Assembly: GCA_964035795.1 (NCBI GenBank)
Contig: OZ038326.1
Coordinates: 7,276,516-7,340,515 of the forward strand
Direction: 5' to 3'
Source of the DNA: Pterobdella sp. o SKG-2022
Lineage: Eukaryota; Annelida; Clitellata; Hirudinida; Piscicolidae
DNA: 64,000 bases
The translations under genes and the position numbers were made by a program. Position 1 is the first letter of the stretch. Each line of letters starts with the position of its first letter. This document shows, in pieces, positions 31,777-42,260 of the stretch. The notes under the pieces are model-generated. The model worked only from the letters and a program-made list of their open reading frames with translations. It did no database searches and was not told the origin of the DNA.

Positions 31777-32615
31777 ACACACACACACACAGACTGACAG
31801 GGAGGTTAGTGAAAGCTTGGAAGATCCCTCTTAAAAAAGATATGATATCGTTGATGAAGTTTGAAGCCTCCTTTGGTAACTCCTTCTCCTCCCAATCATA
31901 TTCCGCTGTAGGTGGTTGTGGTAGTAGTTAAAGTTCTCATGTTTTTGGATGCATTTATGAGTGTGATTATGATGAAATTTTAGCGCATCTTTTTATCAAC
32001 AAGCTCAACTTAGGCTGCTCTGATTAGTGGTGGCAGAAGGATTTTTGTACAGTATTAGAAACTGGAAAATGAAAGGTTCTCTAAATTTTTTATAATATGG
32101 TTTATATGAATATTTTTCAATAGGGTCTCACCAAGCTCGAAAAACTCGTCGATTTTCAGGTCTATCTGCTTGTATATTTCACTCTCCGCCTCACTTTTTG
32201 CGCTCTGAGTAGAAACAACATAAATAAAAGTTTATATTGAAATTAATGGAATTTGCGAAGTTAATATTTGCGGAAGATTATGCTTGAACGTCAAATAATA
32301 CTACAACGCACTTGATATGAACTTGAAAATGCAGATAATACGCCACCTTCTTAAATGCCAACTCACTTAGAACGACGAAACGCATAAAAACAAAAAACAC
32401 AAATGAAGAGAACCACATAAGCAATACGAACAAAACCACATATATATGATAACCCATAAACAATCCAATACAAACCACATAAACAACACACTAAAACCAC
32501 ATAAACAGACACCTTGAACATGGATTGGCCATGCAACTTGGATACTCTCGTCTTGTCTCCCTCCACTCTGATCAATTATCACCAATAAAAATACTCAATA
32601 CAAACATAACTTTTG

Positions 32616-32646
<31 letters not shown>

Positions 32647-35600
32647 CATCATCACCATTATCATCATAAATACATGATTCTCATTACCACTCTTATTTAT
32701 CTTCCTTTTCCGCCATAAAATAGATAAAAACAAAATTCGACCCTTGTCCAAAACACTACACAGCTCTATAAACCACCATTACACCCCCATAAAACCCCAA
32801 CCCTCCAACACCACCACCCATTCAACCCACACACGACCCACCCACCCAGACAGGAAAGAGATGTAGTCTTCCAGGTAGATGCACGAGTGATCCAGGTGCT
32901 CCATATTGATGGAAATCTGGATCAGCTTTCGTGGGTGTGTTTGGGTTGATTTGTTTGTATTGTTTATTATTTTTGTTGTTATACGGCTTATGTTATTAGT
33001 GTTAAGTTTTTATGAAGATTTATAAACTTCATGTTATAATATTTTCTATTTAATTTAATATTTTAATAATTTAAAAAAAAATTTCTTTTTATCTAGTAAC
33101 AAAATTCAAAATAATAAATTAAAATTAATTAATTTTGATTTTCAATATTACATATTCAAAATTAAAGTGATAACTATGAGTTATGTGAAGTATGAATCCA
33201 AAAGTGAAAGTTGAACACTAAAAAACAAATGAAATTATTCTAATGAATGCTTGTTAGTTGAGAAGAAGCTTCAGTGAAACAAATAAATATTAGAAACTAT
33301 GGGGTAAGTGAAAGTTGACCAATAGTTCAAACAGGTTTAAAATTTTTTAAACGAATTTTTTAACTTAATCTTTCAAATACAAAAAATTATTTTTTAAAAA
33401 TATAACAAAATAAAAAAACACTTGATCATGCAACACTCATGCGACAACATCAGTGAACTTTAAAACTAGCATGCTCTGCAGTTTCAACTTGTGTCAACAA
33501 AATTAGTGACAAAATAAAGAGAAAAAATCAAAAAAAAAAAAACAGTGAACTGAAACGAAAAAGTGACATCATAACAAGCAGGTCTGGGACTATCATGCGG
33601 TGGCACCTGGGGCAGTGTGAGGCCTGGCTTGCGGATGAGGGAGGCCAGACAATTCCCCAAGCCTCTGGTCAACAGGCTATTCACCAGTCTCCTCACCATG
33701 TCATCCACTTCACTTCGACTTGAGTGGGGAGGTGTTGTGGGTGTTGGTGTGAGTGATAGAGATAATTTATCATGGCCACAGTGTGCAGGATTCATTCACA
33801 CGGCAGGTAGGTGTGGATTGGTGTGTGAATAAGAGAAAGGAGAGAGGTACTTGAAAGAGGTTTCAGTTTAAAAGCTTTGCATATTAGCTACATCTAGAAT
33901 GAAAAAGACGTGAAAAGACACGGACGAGATGAGGTTCAATCCTTTGAACGAAGTTTGGCTTCATTTTCAGAATAATTTCTCACCACCAAAAAATAAATAT
34001 TGATTATATGAAAATTAAAAAAAAAAATTATATTTGAAAAATCACTGTAAAAACGGAAAATAAAAGCCGAAAATACGTTGAAATCACATCTACTCAAAAA
34101 CCATCTAACGATCTTTTGAAGCGCACAACCCCTAGAACGACCAAATAAGCATTCAAGCGGTCTTGAGACCTGTACAAGGCTGTGGTAGTTTTTGATGGCG
34201 TGCTGGATGCATGGGATGAGAGAACTCTGTAGCAAGCCTGTCATCAGCCGATTTCCAATGCTCATTTTATCAGATGGACTAGCGCAGGTGTTGTGGCAGT
34301 GAGTTTGCATTGTTCAATCATTTTTTTAATTTGATATATTTCAATCCAATTTATAATTTATTATTGAACCTCATATAACAAATATTTTCAAATTGCAGCC
34401 TTAAATTCCATTTATAACATTTTTCCTTTACAAGTAGTGAATCTTTTAAACCAAATATTACATGAACAAAACCAAAAACCTCAAATACACTCCAAAGCCA
34501 GACCTGATCTGCAGGTCCTCTGAGAACTCCAGGCATGCAGCTATGTACTTCTTCACCTCGCTGAAGATGGCAGGCACGAATTGAGAGAAAGGAAAGGTCT
34601 TTGGGAAAGGCTCCTGGTGTTGAGAAAAAGTGCTGTGACATGTGCCCAAAACTTTGTCAGTTTTGGTGAAGTATGAAATTATAGAAAGAAAAATCCAACG
34701 ACTATAAAAATTTTTTTTTTTTATTACCCCCATGTTCCGCCGTTTAGGTTAGGAACCTACCCTATCTTCGTCATCAGGCTGTTAGTTTTGGTCTTAGGAT
34801 GTTTTTTTGCATATTAAGAACTTGTCCTAAGAACCTAGCCTGATGAGAGCAGACTGATAAAACAGTCTGTGTGGGGTTCTCCAAAAAATTATCTTGTGAC
34901 AAGATAAAATTAGTAAGCCCAAAGAATTACTGGAGAACAGGAAAGGTCGTTTAGATTTGTACCCTGAAAGGGTAGCAGTCCCACCAACTAGCAGACCTAA
35001 ACGCTAGAGCGTAGATGCCTTTTAATGTCTTGCCTTAGACAGGGCCTTTTAACGTCATGCCCAGAACCGTAAAATTGTTTCTTTTCATTTGTCGGCTCCT
35101 ATAGCTCAAGGGTTGAGGATTAGACTCAATATCCTAAGTTACCGGGTTCGATCCCGCGTGGGCCGACAATTAGCACCTGTTTCACAGTGTGTTTTCGCTA
35201 CATTAAATTTGTAGCAAGCGCTTTGATCTATAAGGAAAAGCGGTTTATAAATATCGCATTACATTACATCACATTCATATGACTCACCATTTAACACATA
35301 CCACATAAACCAACCATTTACTTTCAACCTATCTAGCTACTTATTCTCACTCCCCATCATCAACACTAACCACCAACCAACCACACCTTTTCCAAGAAAA
35401 CATTTTCATAAGGATACAGAGAGATGAGAGCTTGGTATTCTTTTTGAGTTTCCACACATATGGGAGTGTAGTTGTCTGTCTTGAAAATCTCCTCAAACAC
35501 CACCATCCATCTCTTGCGCAGAATCTCACTGTATTGATCTCTGCGGTGAAAAAAAAATGATAGTAAAAACAATATTATTATTATTGTTGTTGTTGTTATT

Positions 35601-38600
35601 ATCGCGGAAATTGGAGAAAGTGAAGCTTCAGCGAACGAAAAACTATATTTATGAGTTATAATTTTGTAGTGCATTTCATGAACCATATGAACAAACCATG
35701 AACCATCCTCATCAACCTGATTTCGAGAAGCAGTTCAGTGAGTGGATTGGCATTAAAGCCATAATTGCGTAAGGTCAAACAAAAGGTCAGCAGAAGGTTT
35801 TTAACCTGGTGATAACAATAAAAAAGATAATAATTATTATTTATTATTATTTTTATGAGTGTTTTTTCTAGCACCTTCAATTAATTCCGCTTTAAAATAA
35901 AGACTAACCTTGAGAAGGATCTCAGTCTGGGAGCAGTGGCCCTGTGTAGGTTTTTAAGGTCATATATAACTCATTATAAACCCTATATGCCACCTGAGGC
36001 GACTGATGATTGAGTTACAACATATGCCCCAACAAATTGATATCACCTACCCAGAGATTACTACACAAGATTGTTGAAACTGGAAGCAAGTCATAATAAT
36101 AAGGAAAATGGTAACAAAATTAATATTAATAACAATAATACAAACGACTTTTATAAGGCTCTTATCATCAAAAGCAATACTACAGCATCTCTTAAGCCAC
36201 ATTACAAAATACATCCCAGCTTGCACTAACGATGTTCGTCCTGAGAACTGCCAGTATTCTACTGAGGGCAGACTCCCAACTTTCGTCTAGCAACGCCTGC
36301 GTCTGCAGGTTGTCGCTTGTGTGCAACATGTGGTCCTCTACCACGAAGAAGCTGTGTGTGTGTGTGTGCGTTTTCATGTACGTGTGTATGGCTAGCGGAT
36401 GTGTTGGTATAGGCGCACATGAAGAGACATAAATAAACAGACTGAACAGAATCTCGTACCCAACAATCTCATAGAAGTAGTTCTTGTAGAAGTCCAAACT
36501 CGCCTCCTGTATGGTGGGTGTTTCAGTTGTGGATGTGATAATCATGGTGGTGATGAGGGTGTTTGTGATGATGGAGGTGAAGATGATAATATTAGTGGTG
36601 ATGATAATGATGGTGAAGATGATAATATTAGTGGTGATGATAATGATGGTGAAGGTGATAATATTAGTGGTGATGATAATGATGGCAAAGATGACAGTAG
36701 TAGTAATGATAATGATTCTAACAATTGTGTGTTTAGCGATGATTTTTATTTTGATGATGATGAAAGTGATGCTACTCAAATGCATGTGTGAATTTTAAAC
36801 AGTTTATTTTGAATAAAAAGCCATTAAATACATGACTTGTGTTTTAGAACTCATCCAGACTTAATTAGTAGAATAAAATGAGAGGGATAAAGAAAATGGA
36901 GAGCTTTGAAATGCATGCAAAAACTTAAATATGATAAAAATGAATCTTTGAAAGGTGAAAAAACCCAAACCAAAATAGAACGCCCACAACTTATTTTGTT
37001 GTACATAACATTAATTTTTGATTCTTAATGTAATCATATTGAAGCACCATAAAAAGTAAAAATAATATAAAATGGTGTTTTTGTATTACAGAATTATACA
37101 CGCGTCAATATAAATATAGTTGAGAAATCAATAAAAACTGAAATAAAATAAAACTAATGTTAATGATATAAATGAAAAACGTATACACATCAAAACTGAA
37201 AGTTACCATTGCAAGCAAACACATGAGAAAAACAGACACAAACACAAAAACGTGAGAAGCACGAAAAACAATACAAAAATACATAGGTTATTATCAAAAA
37301 AACACTCAGAAAGCACGAAGAAAAACACACAAATACATGGAAACACACAAAGACACGGGAGCACACAGGAATACACACAAACTCACCACTTTTTCTCTCA
37401 AATTTTTTGCTTCGTTTATTTTTTTGGACTAAAACATTGTGCTTGGTTGTATTGAAGTTTATTTGAAAGAGCGATAATAGCACAATTTATGAACCTTTAT
37501 TTACATTATTTACCATTTTTTTTTAGAAAATCTTAGTTATCATTTGAAGCCTTAGTTATCACAAGGTTAGGCATTTTCAAAAAAAAAATTATGATTCAAG
37601 ATTTTGAATCATATTAAGAACAATTAATAAAAAAAATAATATATCAACAACACACGCACCAAGGGGTTGGACGGATGCAGCACCAGTCTGCATTGCTTCT
37701 TCCTCTGACTTCTGTAATATGATTCAAAAGATTCTTTGTCCCCCTGGCAAATGATTTGAATCACCTATGAATTATTTTGTTTATAGGATGATAGTAACAT
37801 GAATATCAACTTATCAAGGGCCATTTTATGCATTTTAAATCATGAATTTTTCAAAAATTTCACATGGATTATATAAGCTTTAATAATCTACACAAAATAC
37901 AAAAGAACAACAAAACGCAACTAACAACATACAACACGACAACAAAACGCAACTAACAACATACAACGCATACAAGCACAGCATGGATGTGCAGACACCG
38001 ATGCACAGGTGAGAAGTCCATTAATTCTTGCAGGTCAGAATCCTAATGTCATTATTATTGTTATTTTTATTATGATTATCATCAGTAAGATAGAAGCAAG
38101 TTATTCTAAACACATATAGCATGAAATTAGAACCACATAGGGCTAAGTATGATAATATCAAATTATGATGAGACAAGATGAATAAAGATCTGGTTTGAAA
38201 TTTGTTATATTTAAAAACCCAACTTACTCCATTACTTTTGTGTCACCACTATTATTTTTTATAAATACATTATATATAAATGGGATAAATCATTTCTTAT
38301 AAATATAATATATATAAGTGGGATAAATTATTTCTTATAAAACCTTAAACCTAAACTTAAAACAAAGATGACAATGACATAAACTGTTGCAAACACAGTG
38401 GACGTAAAATGAGCAAATAAAAAAAATTAATATTAGAGTGACTAATCTACATGGCAACCTTGGAGTCGTCTGTGAAGTCAACCACTGAAAACATGTGCTT
38501 CTTCCTGCCACCAACCAATCAATGAATGTCATGAATGGATATATTTAAATATAATTAAAATATTCAATTTTATTAGTTGTATCAGTTGGCGCAGAATAGC

Positions 38601-41600
38601 CTGAAACATTAGTGAGAGAAACACGAAGTATTTGTTAACTTGATGCATGGAACTTTTTAAAAGTGATGATTCACTTGATAATTTAAGCTTAATTAACCAA
38701 AAAAAAAACAATAACAAAAAATGTGAATATATATTTTCAAAAAAATCGTAACAATATAAAAAATCAAAAAATAAAAATCGATACGGAGAAAACTTTTGAA
38801 TCAATTCTACCACCTTATTGGCTGCTTGCCCGATGACGTCATCCTTTTAAGGACCTCCTTGTTAACACTGGTGCTACTCATGTCGATGTTGTGTTCCTTA
38901 GCCGTCTGTGATGGGAAATTTATCATTATCATCACCATCCTCGTCATCATCATCTTTATTATCACCCTCATCATCATTCCATCATCCAAATAATCATCAA
39001 TATCATTCTCATTTATATTATCAATATCATCACAACCACAACACCTGTGCCATAGTGATCATGCCTATCTTGCCAGAGTGCTGTCTCAAATCCTCAAGAA
39101 AGCACCTTAGCTCATCCATCGATGCTTCCTTGATCTGCAATCTCAGCTCCACCAACCCATCCTTCATCTCCTGCATCATTGAGTGCCTTTCTACCTGAGT
39201 ACAATGTATCAGAATTCAGATAGTGGTGGTGGGTGTCATCATTCAAATGGTGGTGGTGGGTGTCATGGTGTGGCAAGATCATGCTGGATGTACATGATGG
39301 AGGCTCGTTGAGTTGAGAGGTGATCAAGATCAAGTATGACGTTTTCCGCCATTTAAACTAATTTTATACTACCAAAAAATTTCTTCTTTCCAAAATTAAT
39401 TCATAAAACTTCAAATTCTTAACTAAATGTTCCCCATCTATAAAATATTCAAAATAAATTCAAATTTAGACTTTTAAACAAACCACATTGTAAGCAGAAA
39501 TACTACCCAAAACTGGATTAAATCTTCAAACACCCAATATATAAACTGATCTCAAAGGCGAATACAAGGTCAATGTGTTGATACAACCTGAGGAAGGTAG
39601 GTGTGTTCAAGGGCTTGCAGGGACTTCAGAGCAGGGTAGAATCTGTAGGGGGATACCAAATGTGGGTATTTTTGGGATATGATCTTAACGATAATGTTAG
39701 TTCTATTATTATTGTTTTTTTTTATATTATTATTATTACTATTCATATTATTACTATTATTATTATTTATATTATTACTATTATTATTATTTATATTATT
39801 ACTATTATTATTATTTATATTATTACTATTATTATTATTTTTATTTATATTATCATTATTATTACACATGAACCTCTTGTTTTGCAGTTGTTTCTTCAGC
39901 TTGTTGTGCATTTCAAACACTTGAAGATTCATTATATTTAATTTTACAGAAGATTCATATATTTAATATTGAACACACATTGCTCACAAGTTTCTTCAAT
40001 TCGAGAGTGACTAACAAAGTTAAACAATATTGATAAATTCATACTAAAAATAATAAAAAATAACAATTTATGATCTGTTATAAAGTATCAGACCTGGTAA
40101 GCAGTCATTCATCAGCTCTATTGTCTTCTCTATGTTTTCCTGCATTTCAGTATTGATAATAAAAATAATAACCAAAATAGCAATAGGAATATAAATAAAA
40201 ATATTAATAAGAGTTTCCTAACTACAAGCATTGTTTCAAAAAGCAGTACACAGTAACAGGTAATAATGGCCGTGTTGAAACTAATCATTATTGGTAGTTT
40301 TAATTTTTCCAAATTCTACTATCATGATTATAAATAATTAAATGAAATCATCCATAAATAAAGGAAAAGATAATATCAAGCTCAGATAGTTAAATAAATT
40401 CAAGCCTGCATTTTTGCAGTTTTTAAATCTCTCATACTTCGGATTATAACTAAATCTGTATGCCTTACATAAACTTCAAATGAATATTTTTTCAATCTCT
40501 CATCATCTTTATGGGGTCAGACAGTGAAAACATCCTGTAGAATGGTCATTTAGCAAGCCAGCTGACAAAGATATCAGAATATCAGTTTGTCTGGAATCTA
40601 CTGGTATCAAGCTTATAACAAAAAAGTAGCCTTGAATTGTAGACACTATGTTTTGTGCGATTCAATGTCCAGCCAAGACAACTAACATCACTTTAACACA
40701 ATACAATACAACTACGAATAAAATTTAAGCGGCATTAACTTCAGGAGTTTCTAGGCCACATAATTATTATGCAATAAAAAAATAGAAATTTATAATAAAG
40801 TTTGTTTCCATGATAACATACTAAATAAATGACTGTAACAACTCCAAGTAAACCACCCTCTTAAAACCTGTTGTCTTCTGAGGGAGAGAAGGGTGGTGCT
40901 TCTGTTGAGCAGAGTGCCCCCCAATCTTTGGATCACTGAATTCACTGAGTCTATTTCATACTGCTCAAGTTGTGAGTGTTTTTGATGATTAAAAAAAATC
41001 ATATATTATAAGTTTTGTATTTTAATTTGTAATACAGCAGTTATTAGGATACTATTACTATTATTATTATTGTTTTTTTTCCTATTATTAGTTTTTTTAA
41101 TTTTATTATTTACCATTAATATTTCTACTAATATTATCATAATAGTAACCATCATCATTGCCACAACCACCACCACCATCATTATCATGACCACCAACCT
41201 TGAGCTTATCAACATCACTCCTGACCTGCAGAAGACTGTGCACTGATTGGATGAATCCCTGTGCTCAGAATAATGATCATCACATGTCAGTAAGCAATTT
41301 TTTAATAAGTATGAGTCTAGAAACTACATTGAATTTAAAGAAACACTGTGAAATTATATTTTGGATGAGAACATGTTTTTGAAATATTTTACGGTGTTTC
41401 ATCAAATTGAATATTTGTCATGTTTAAGTTATTATTATTTACTCTATGTATGAAGCTGGTGGTAGCTATGTTAGCAAATGACAATACAAATTTAAATGAA
41501 ATCATTCTTCTGAAAACACTTGATAGTGTAAGTTAGTCATGAAAAAGGTTTCATACTGATTTTAAAAATAACTTTTCTTTATTGAATAAAATGACAGTTT

Positions 41601-42169
41601 TATCATTTTTATTTAAACAGAATTTCAATTTTCATTGTTTGTTATTTGAATAAATTTAAAATTTATAGTTGTTTGCCATTCAAATGAAGCCTAATCACCT
41701 GGTAATGATGGTTGCACATATCCTCAATTTGTTTGTCATGACTTCGAATGCGATTTTCTAAGCAATCAAAGAACAGTTCAGAATTCGAGCTTTCATACAC
41801 TATCCTGGTAGTTTTTTTGATATGCATCTTGAATAATTTGATAAAGTATATGGTTGAGATTTCGAAAATAATTCGCTTTACTACTTTGGATTTTATTTAA
41901 GAAACATTCCTGGAGAATAACTTTTACTCCATAAAAAATGAATAAATCGTAAAGCAGTATTAGTCGTAAAATACTTAATGAATAAGTTGTTTTAAAGACT
42001 TTAAACTATGGGCGACAACCCGGAGTTTGGAACGACACTACTTGAGAGCTGTGGCGAGATGTCCATCTGTCGATTCAATTTCATTGACCAAAAGTTCGTG
42101 TTGCTGCAAGACATTGACTTCCCCTTCTGTCACATTGTTTTTTTCTGCAGTCTTATCTACATCCACCAT
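29317..42169 (-). CDS. EXOC6: Exocyst complex component 6 (Sec15)
   Basis: Exons: 42169-42042, 41804-41699, 41258-41199, 40960-40868, 40139-40094, 39919-39874, 39642-39588, 39194-39045, 38905-38814, 38504-38459, 38042-37974, 37743-37660, 36506-36460, 36351-36231, 35941-35909, 35805-35717, 35540-35387, 34613-34504, then 34278-34170 or 33718-33607, then 32925-32846, 32567-32513, 32204-32132, 31905-31799, 31423-31343, 31165-31105, 30731-30658, 30151-30048, 29434-29317. The sum is 797 codons with the first alternative exon. Landmarks: ENRIRSHDKQIEDMCNHHYQ, YPALKSLQALEHTYLPQ, DFSPVHRCLHIHAVL, FFVVEDHMLHTSDN, AEYDWEEKE, EKVAQTACMDACKHIADNML, FKRNERDKKKFFDTILKRLR. Sec15 is the exocyst subunit that binds Rab11/Sec4-type GTPases through its C-terminal helices and tethers secretory vesicles to the plasma membrane. 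Length matches the family (~800). Its start codon faces that of a kinase-like gene 91 bases away. Confidence 0.96.
30797..30952. repeat. Palindromic MITE-like element
   Basis: Two arms meet at AAGTGATCACTT (30873-30884). The left arm has GTATTTGTTAAATTGATAGA and AAAGCTTTTTGTAGGAAAAT; the right arm is its imperfect reverse complement (ATTTTCTTACGAAAAGC, then TAATTTCTCTTGGAC). The same sequence recurs at about 31490-31570, 38597-38690, 43085-43190 and 58360-58555. It lies in an EXOC6 intron. No transposase is present. Confidence 0.75.
31105..31105 (-). other. Non-canonical GC splice donor in EXOC6
   Basis: The exon encoding VKYISEVALHQINLDLQQCQ must end in CCAAG followed by GCAGTT to keep frame and give QCQDFALNVPVAGI with the next exon. 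No GT donor fits the frame and the alignment. The intron (30732-31104) would be GC-AG. Confidence 0.7.
31475..31570. repeat. Half copy of the MITE-like element
   Basis: Contains AACGAAGTATTTATTAACTC, AAAGCTTTTTCGTAAGAAAA and ACATTATCAAGTTAAG, matching one arm of the palindrome at 58360-58555. It lies in an EXOC6 intron. Confidence 0.7.
31686..31798. repeat. Poly-C run plus (CA)n microsatellite beside a splice donor
   Basis: About 21 C then about 45 CA units. On the coding strand of EXOC6 the exon ending in CTCCCT is followed directly by GTCAGTCTGTGTGTG, so the donor leads straight into (TG)n. Confidence 0.95.
32617..32669. repeat. (ATC)n microsatellite
   Basis: About 17 ATC units with few interruptions, in an EXOC6 intron. 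Confidence 0.9.
33607..33718 (-). other. EXOC6: EXOC6 alternative exon B (conserved form)
   Basis: 112 bases, entered after an AG overhang and ending in phase 0 at CCCCAG/GTGCCACC. It encodes EVDDMVRRLVNSLLTRGLGN then CLASLIRKPGLTLPQ. This matches the usual Sec15 sequence in this region (EVDDM..K..NLLLTR.L). It pairs with exon A at 34170-34278. Confidence 0.9.
34170..34278 (-). other. EXOC6: EXOC6 alternative exon A (divergent form)
   Basis: 109 bases with the same entry and exit phases as exon B. It encodes SPSDKMSIGNRLMTGLLQSS then LIPCIQHAIKNYHSLVQ, which aligns with exon B over its whole length (NRLMTGLLQSSL against RRLVNSLLTRGL). It is flanked by an AG acceptor (GCGCTAG) and a GT donor (CAG/GTCTCAAG). 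Confidence 0.85.
34735..35090 (+). repeat. Unclassified element with a hairpin, directly 5' of a SINE
   Basis: The stretch is richer in GC than its surroundings. TCATCAGGCT (34771-34780) with CTTAGGA, and TCCTAAGA with AGCCTGATGA (34837-34846), form a stem of two paired blocks. ACCCTGAAAGGGTAGC forms a second small hairpin. It runs directly into SINE copy 3. It could be a longer SINE variant or a separate non-autonomous element. It lies in an EXOC6 intron. Confidence 0.5.
35091..35275 (+). mobile_element. tRNA-derived SINE, copy 3 (best preserved)
   Basis: TCGGCTCCTATAGCTCAAGG head with A box, GGGTTCGATCCCGCGTGGG B box, then CGACAATTAGCACCTGTTTC, GTGTGTTTTCGCTACATTAA, GTAGCAAGCGCTTTGATCTA, AAAGCGGTTTATAAATATCG and an ATTAC tail. 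It lies in an EXOC6 intron. Confidence 0.92.
36582..36689. repeat. 36-base minisatellite, three copies
   Basis: Three copies of a 36-base unit built from GATGATAATATTAGTGGTGA and TGATAATGATGGTGAA, in the EXOC6 intron upstream of the exon at 36506-36460. Confidence 0.85.
37910..37972. repeat. Direct repeat AACAAAACGCAACTAACAAC
   Basis: Two tandem copies of a ~31-base unit (ACAAAACGCAACTAACAACA then TACAAC). The second copy runs into the donor of the EXOC6 exon at 38042-37974. Confidence 0.85.
38597..38690. repeat. Half copy of the MITE-like element
   Basis: Contains AATAGCCTGAAACATTAGTG, AACACGAAGTATTTGTTAAC and GATTCACTTGATAATTTAAG, matching one arm of the family palindrome. It lies in an EXOC6 intron. 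Confidence 0.65.
39716..39862. repeat. 24-base minisatellite, ATT-rich
   Basis: About five copies of TATTATTACTATTATTATTA-type units, filling the EXOC6 intron between the exons encoding KKQLQNK and FYPALKSL. Confidence 0.85.
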
Positions 42170-42260
42170 TTTTGATCTGTGTTTAAGTTTACTTTTCGAA
42201 AATTTTTCAAACTAAAAGTTAATGTAAGACGAGAAGTTAATTTTTCTTGTTTACTAACCA
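42170..42260. promoter_or_regulatory. Ultra-short divergent promoter of EXOC6 and the kinase-like gene
   Basis: Only 91 bases separate the two opposed start codons, so the 5' untranslated regions must be very short or overlap. The interval is AT-rich with no clear TATA box. AAAAATGGTGG at the EXOC6 start resembles a YY1-type site, but that is weak. Confidence 0.5.

Noticed and set aside
35091..35165. Functional tRNA genes at the seven TAGCTC...GGTTCGATCC sites
   Set aside because: All seven continue into the same body and tail, and their cloverleaf stems are broken. They are SINE heads.
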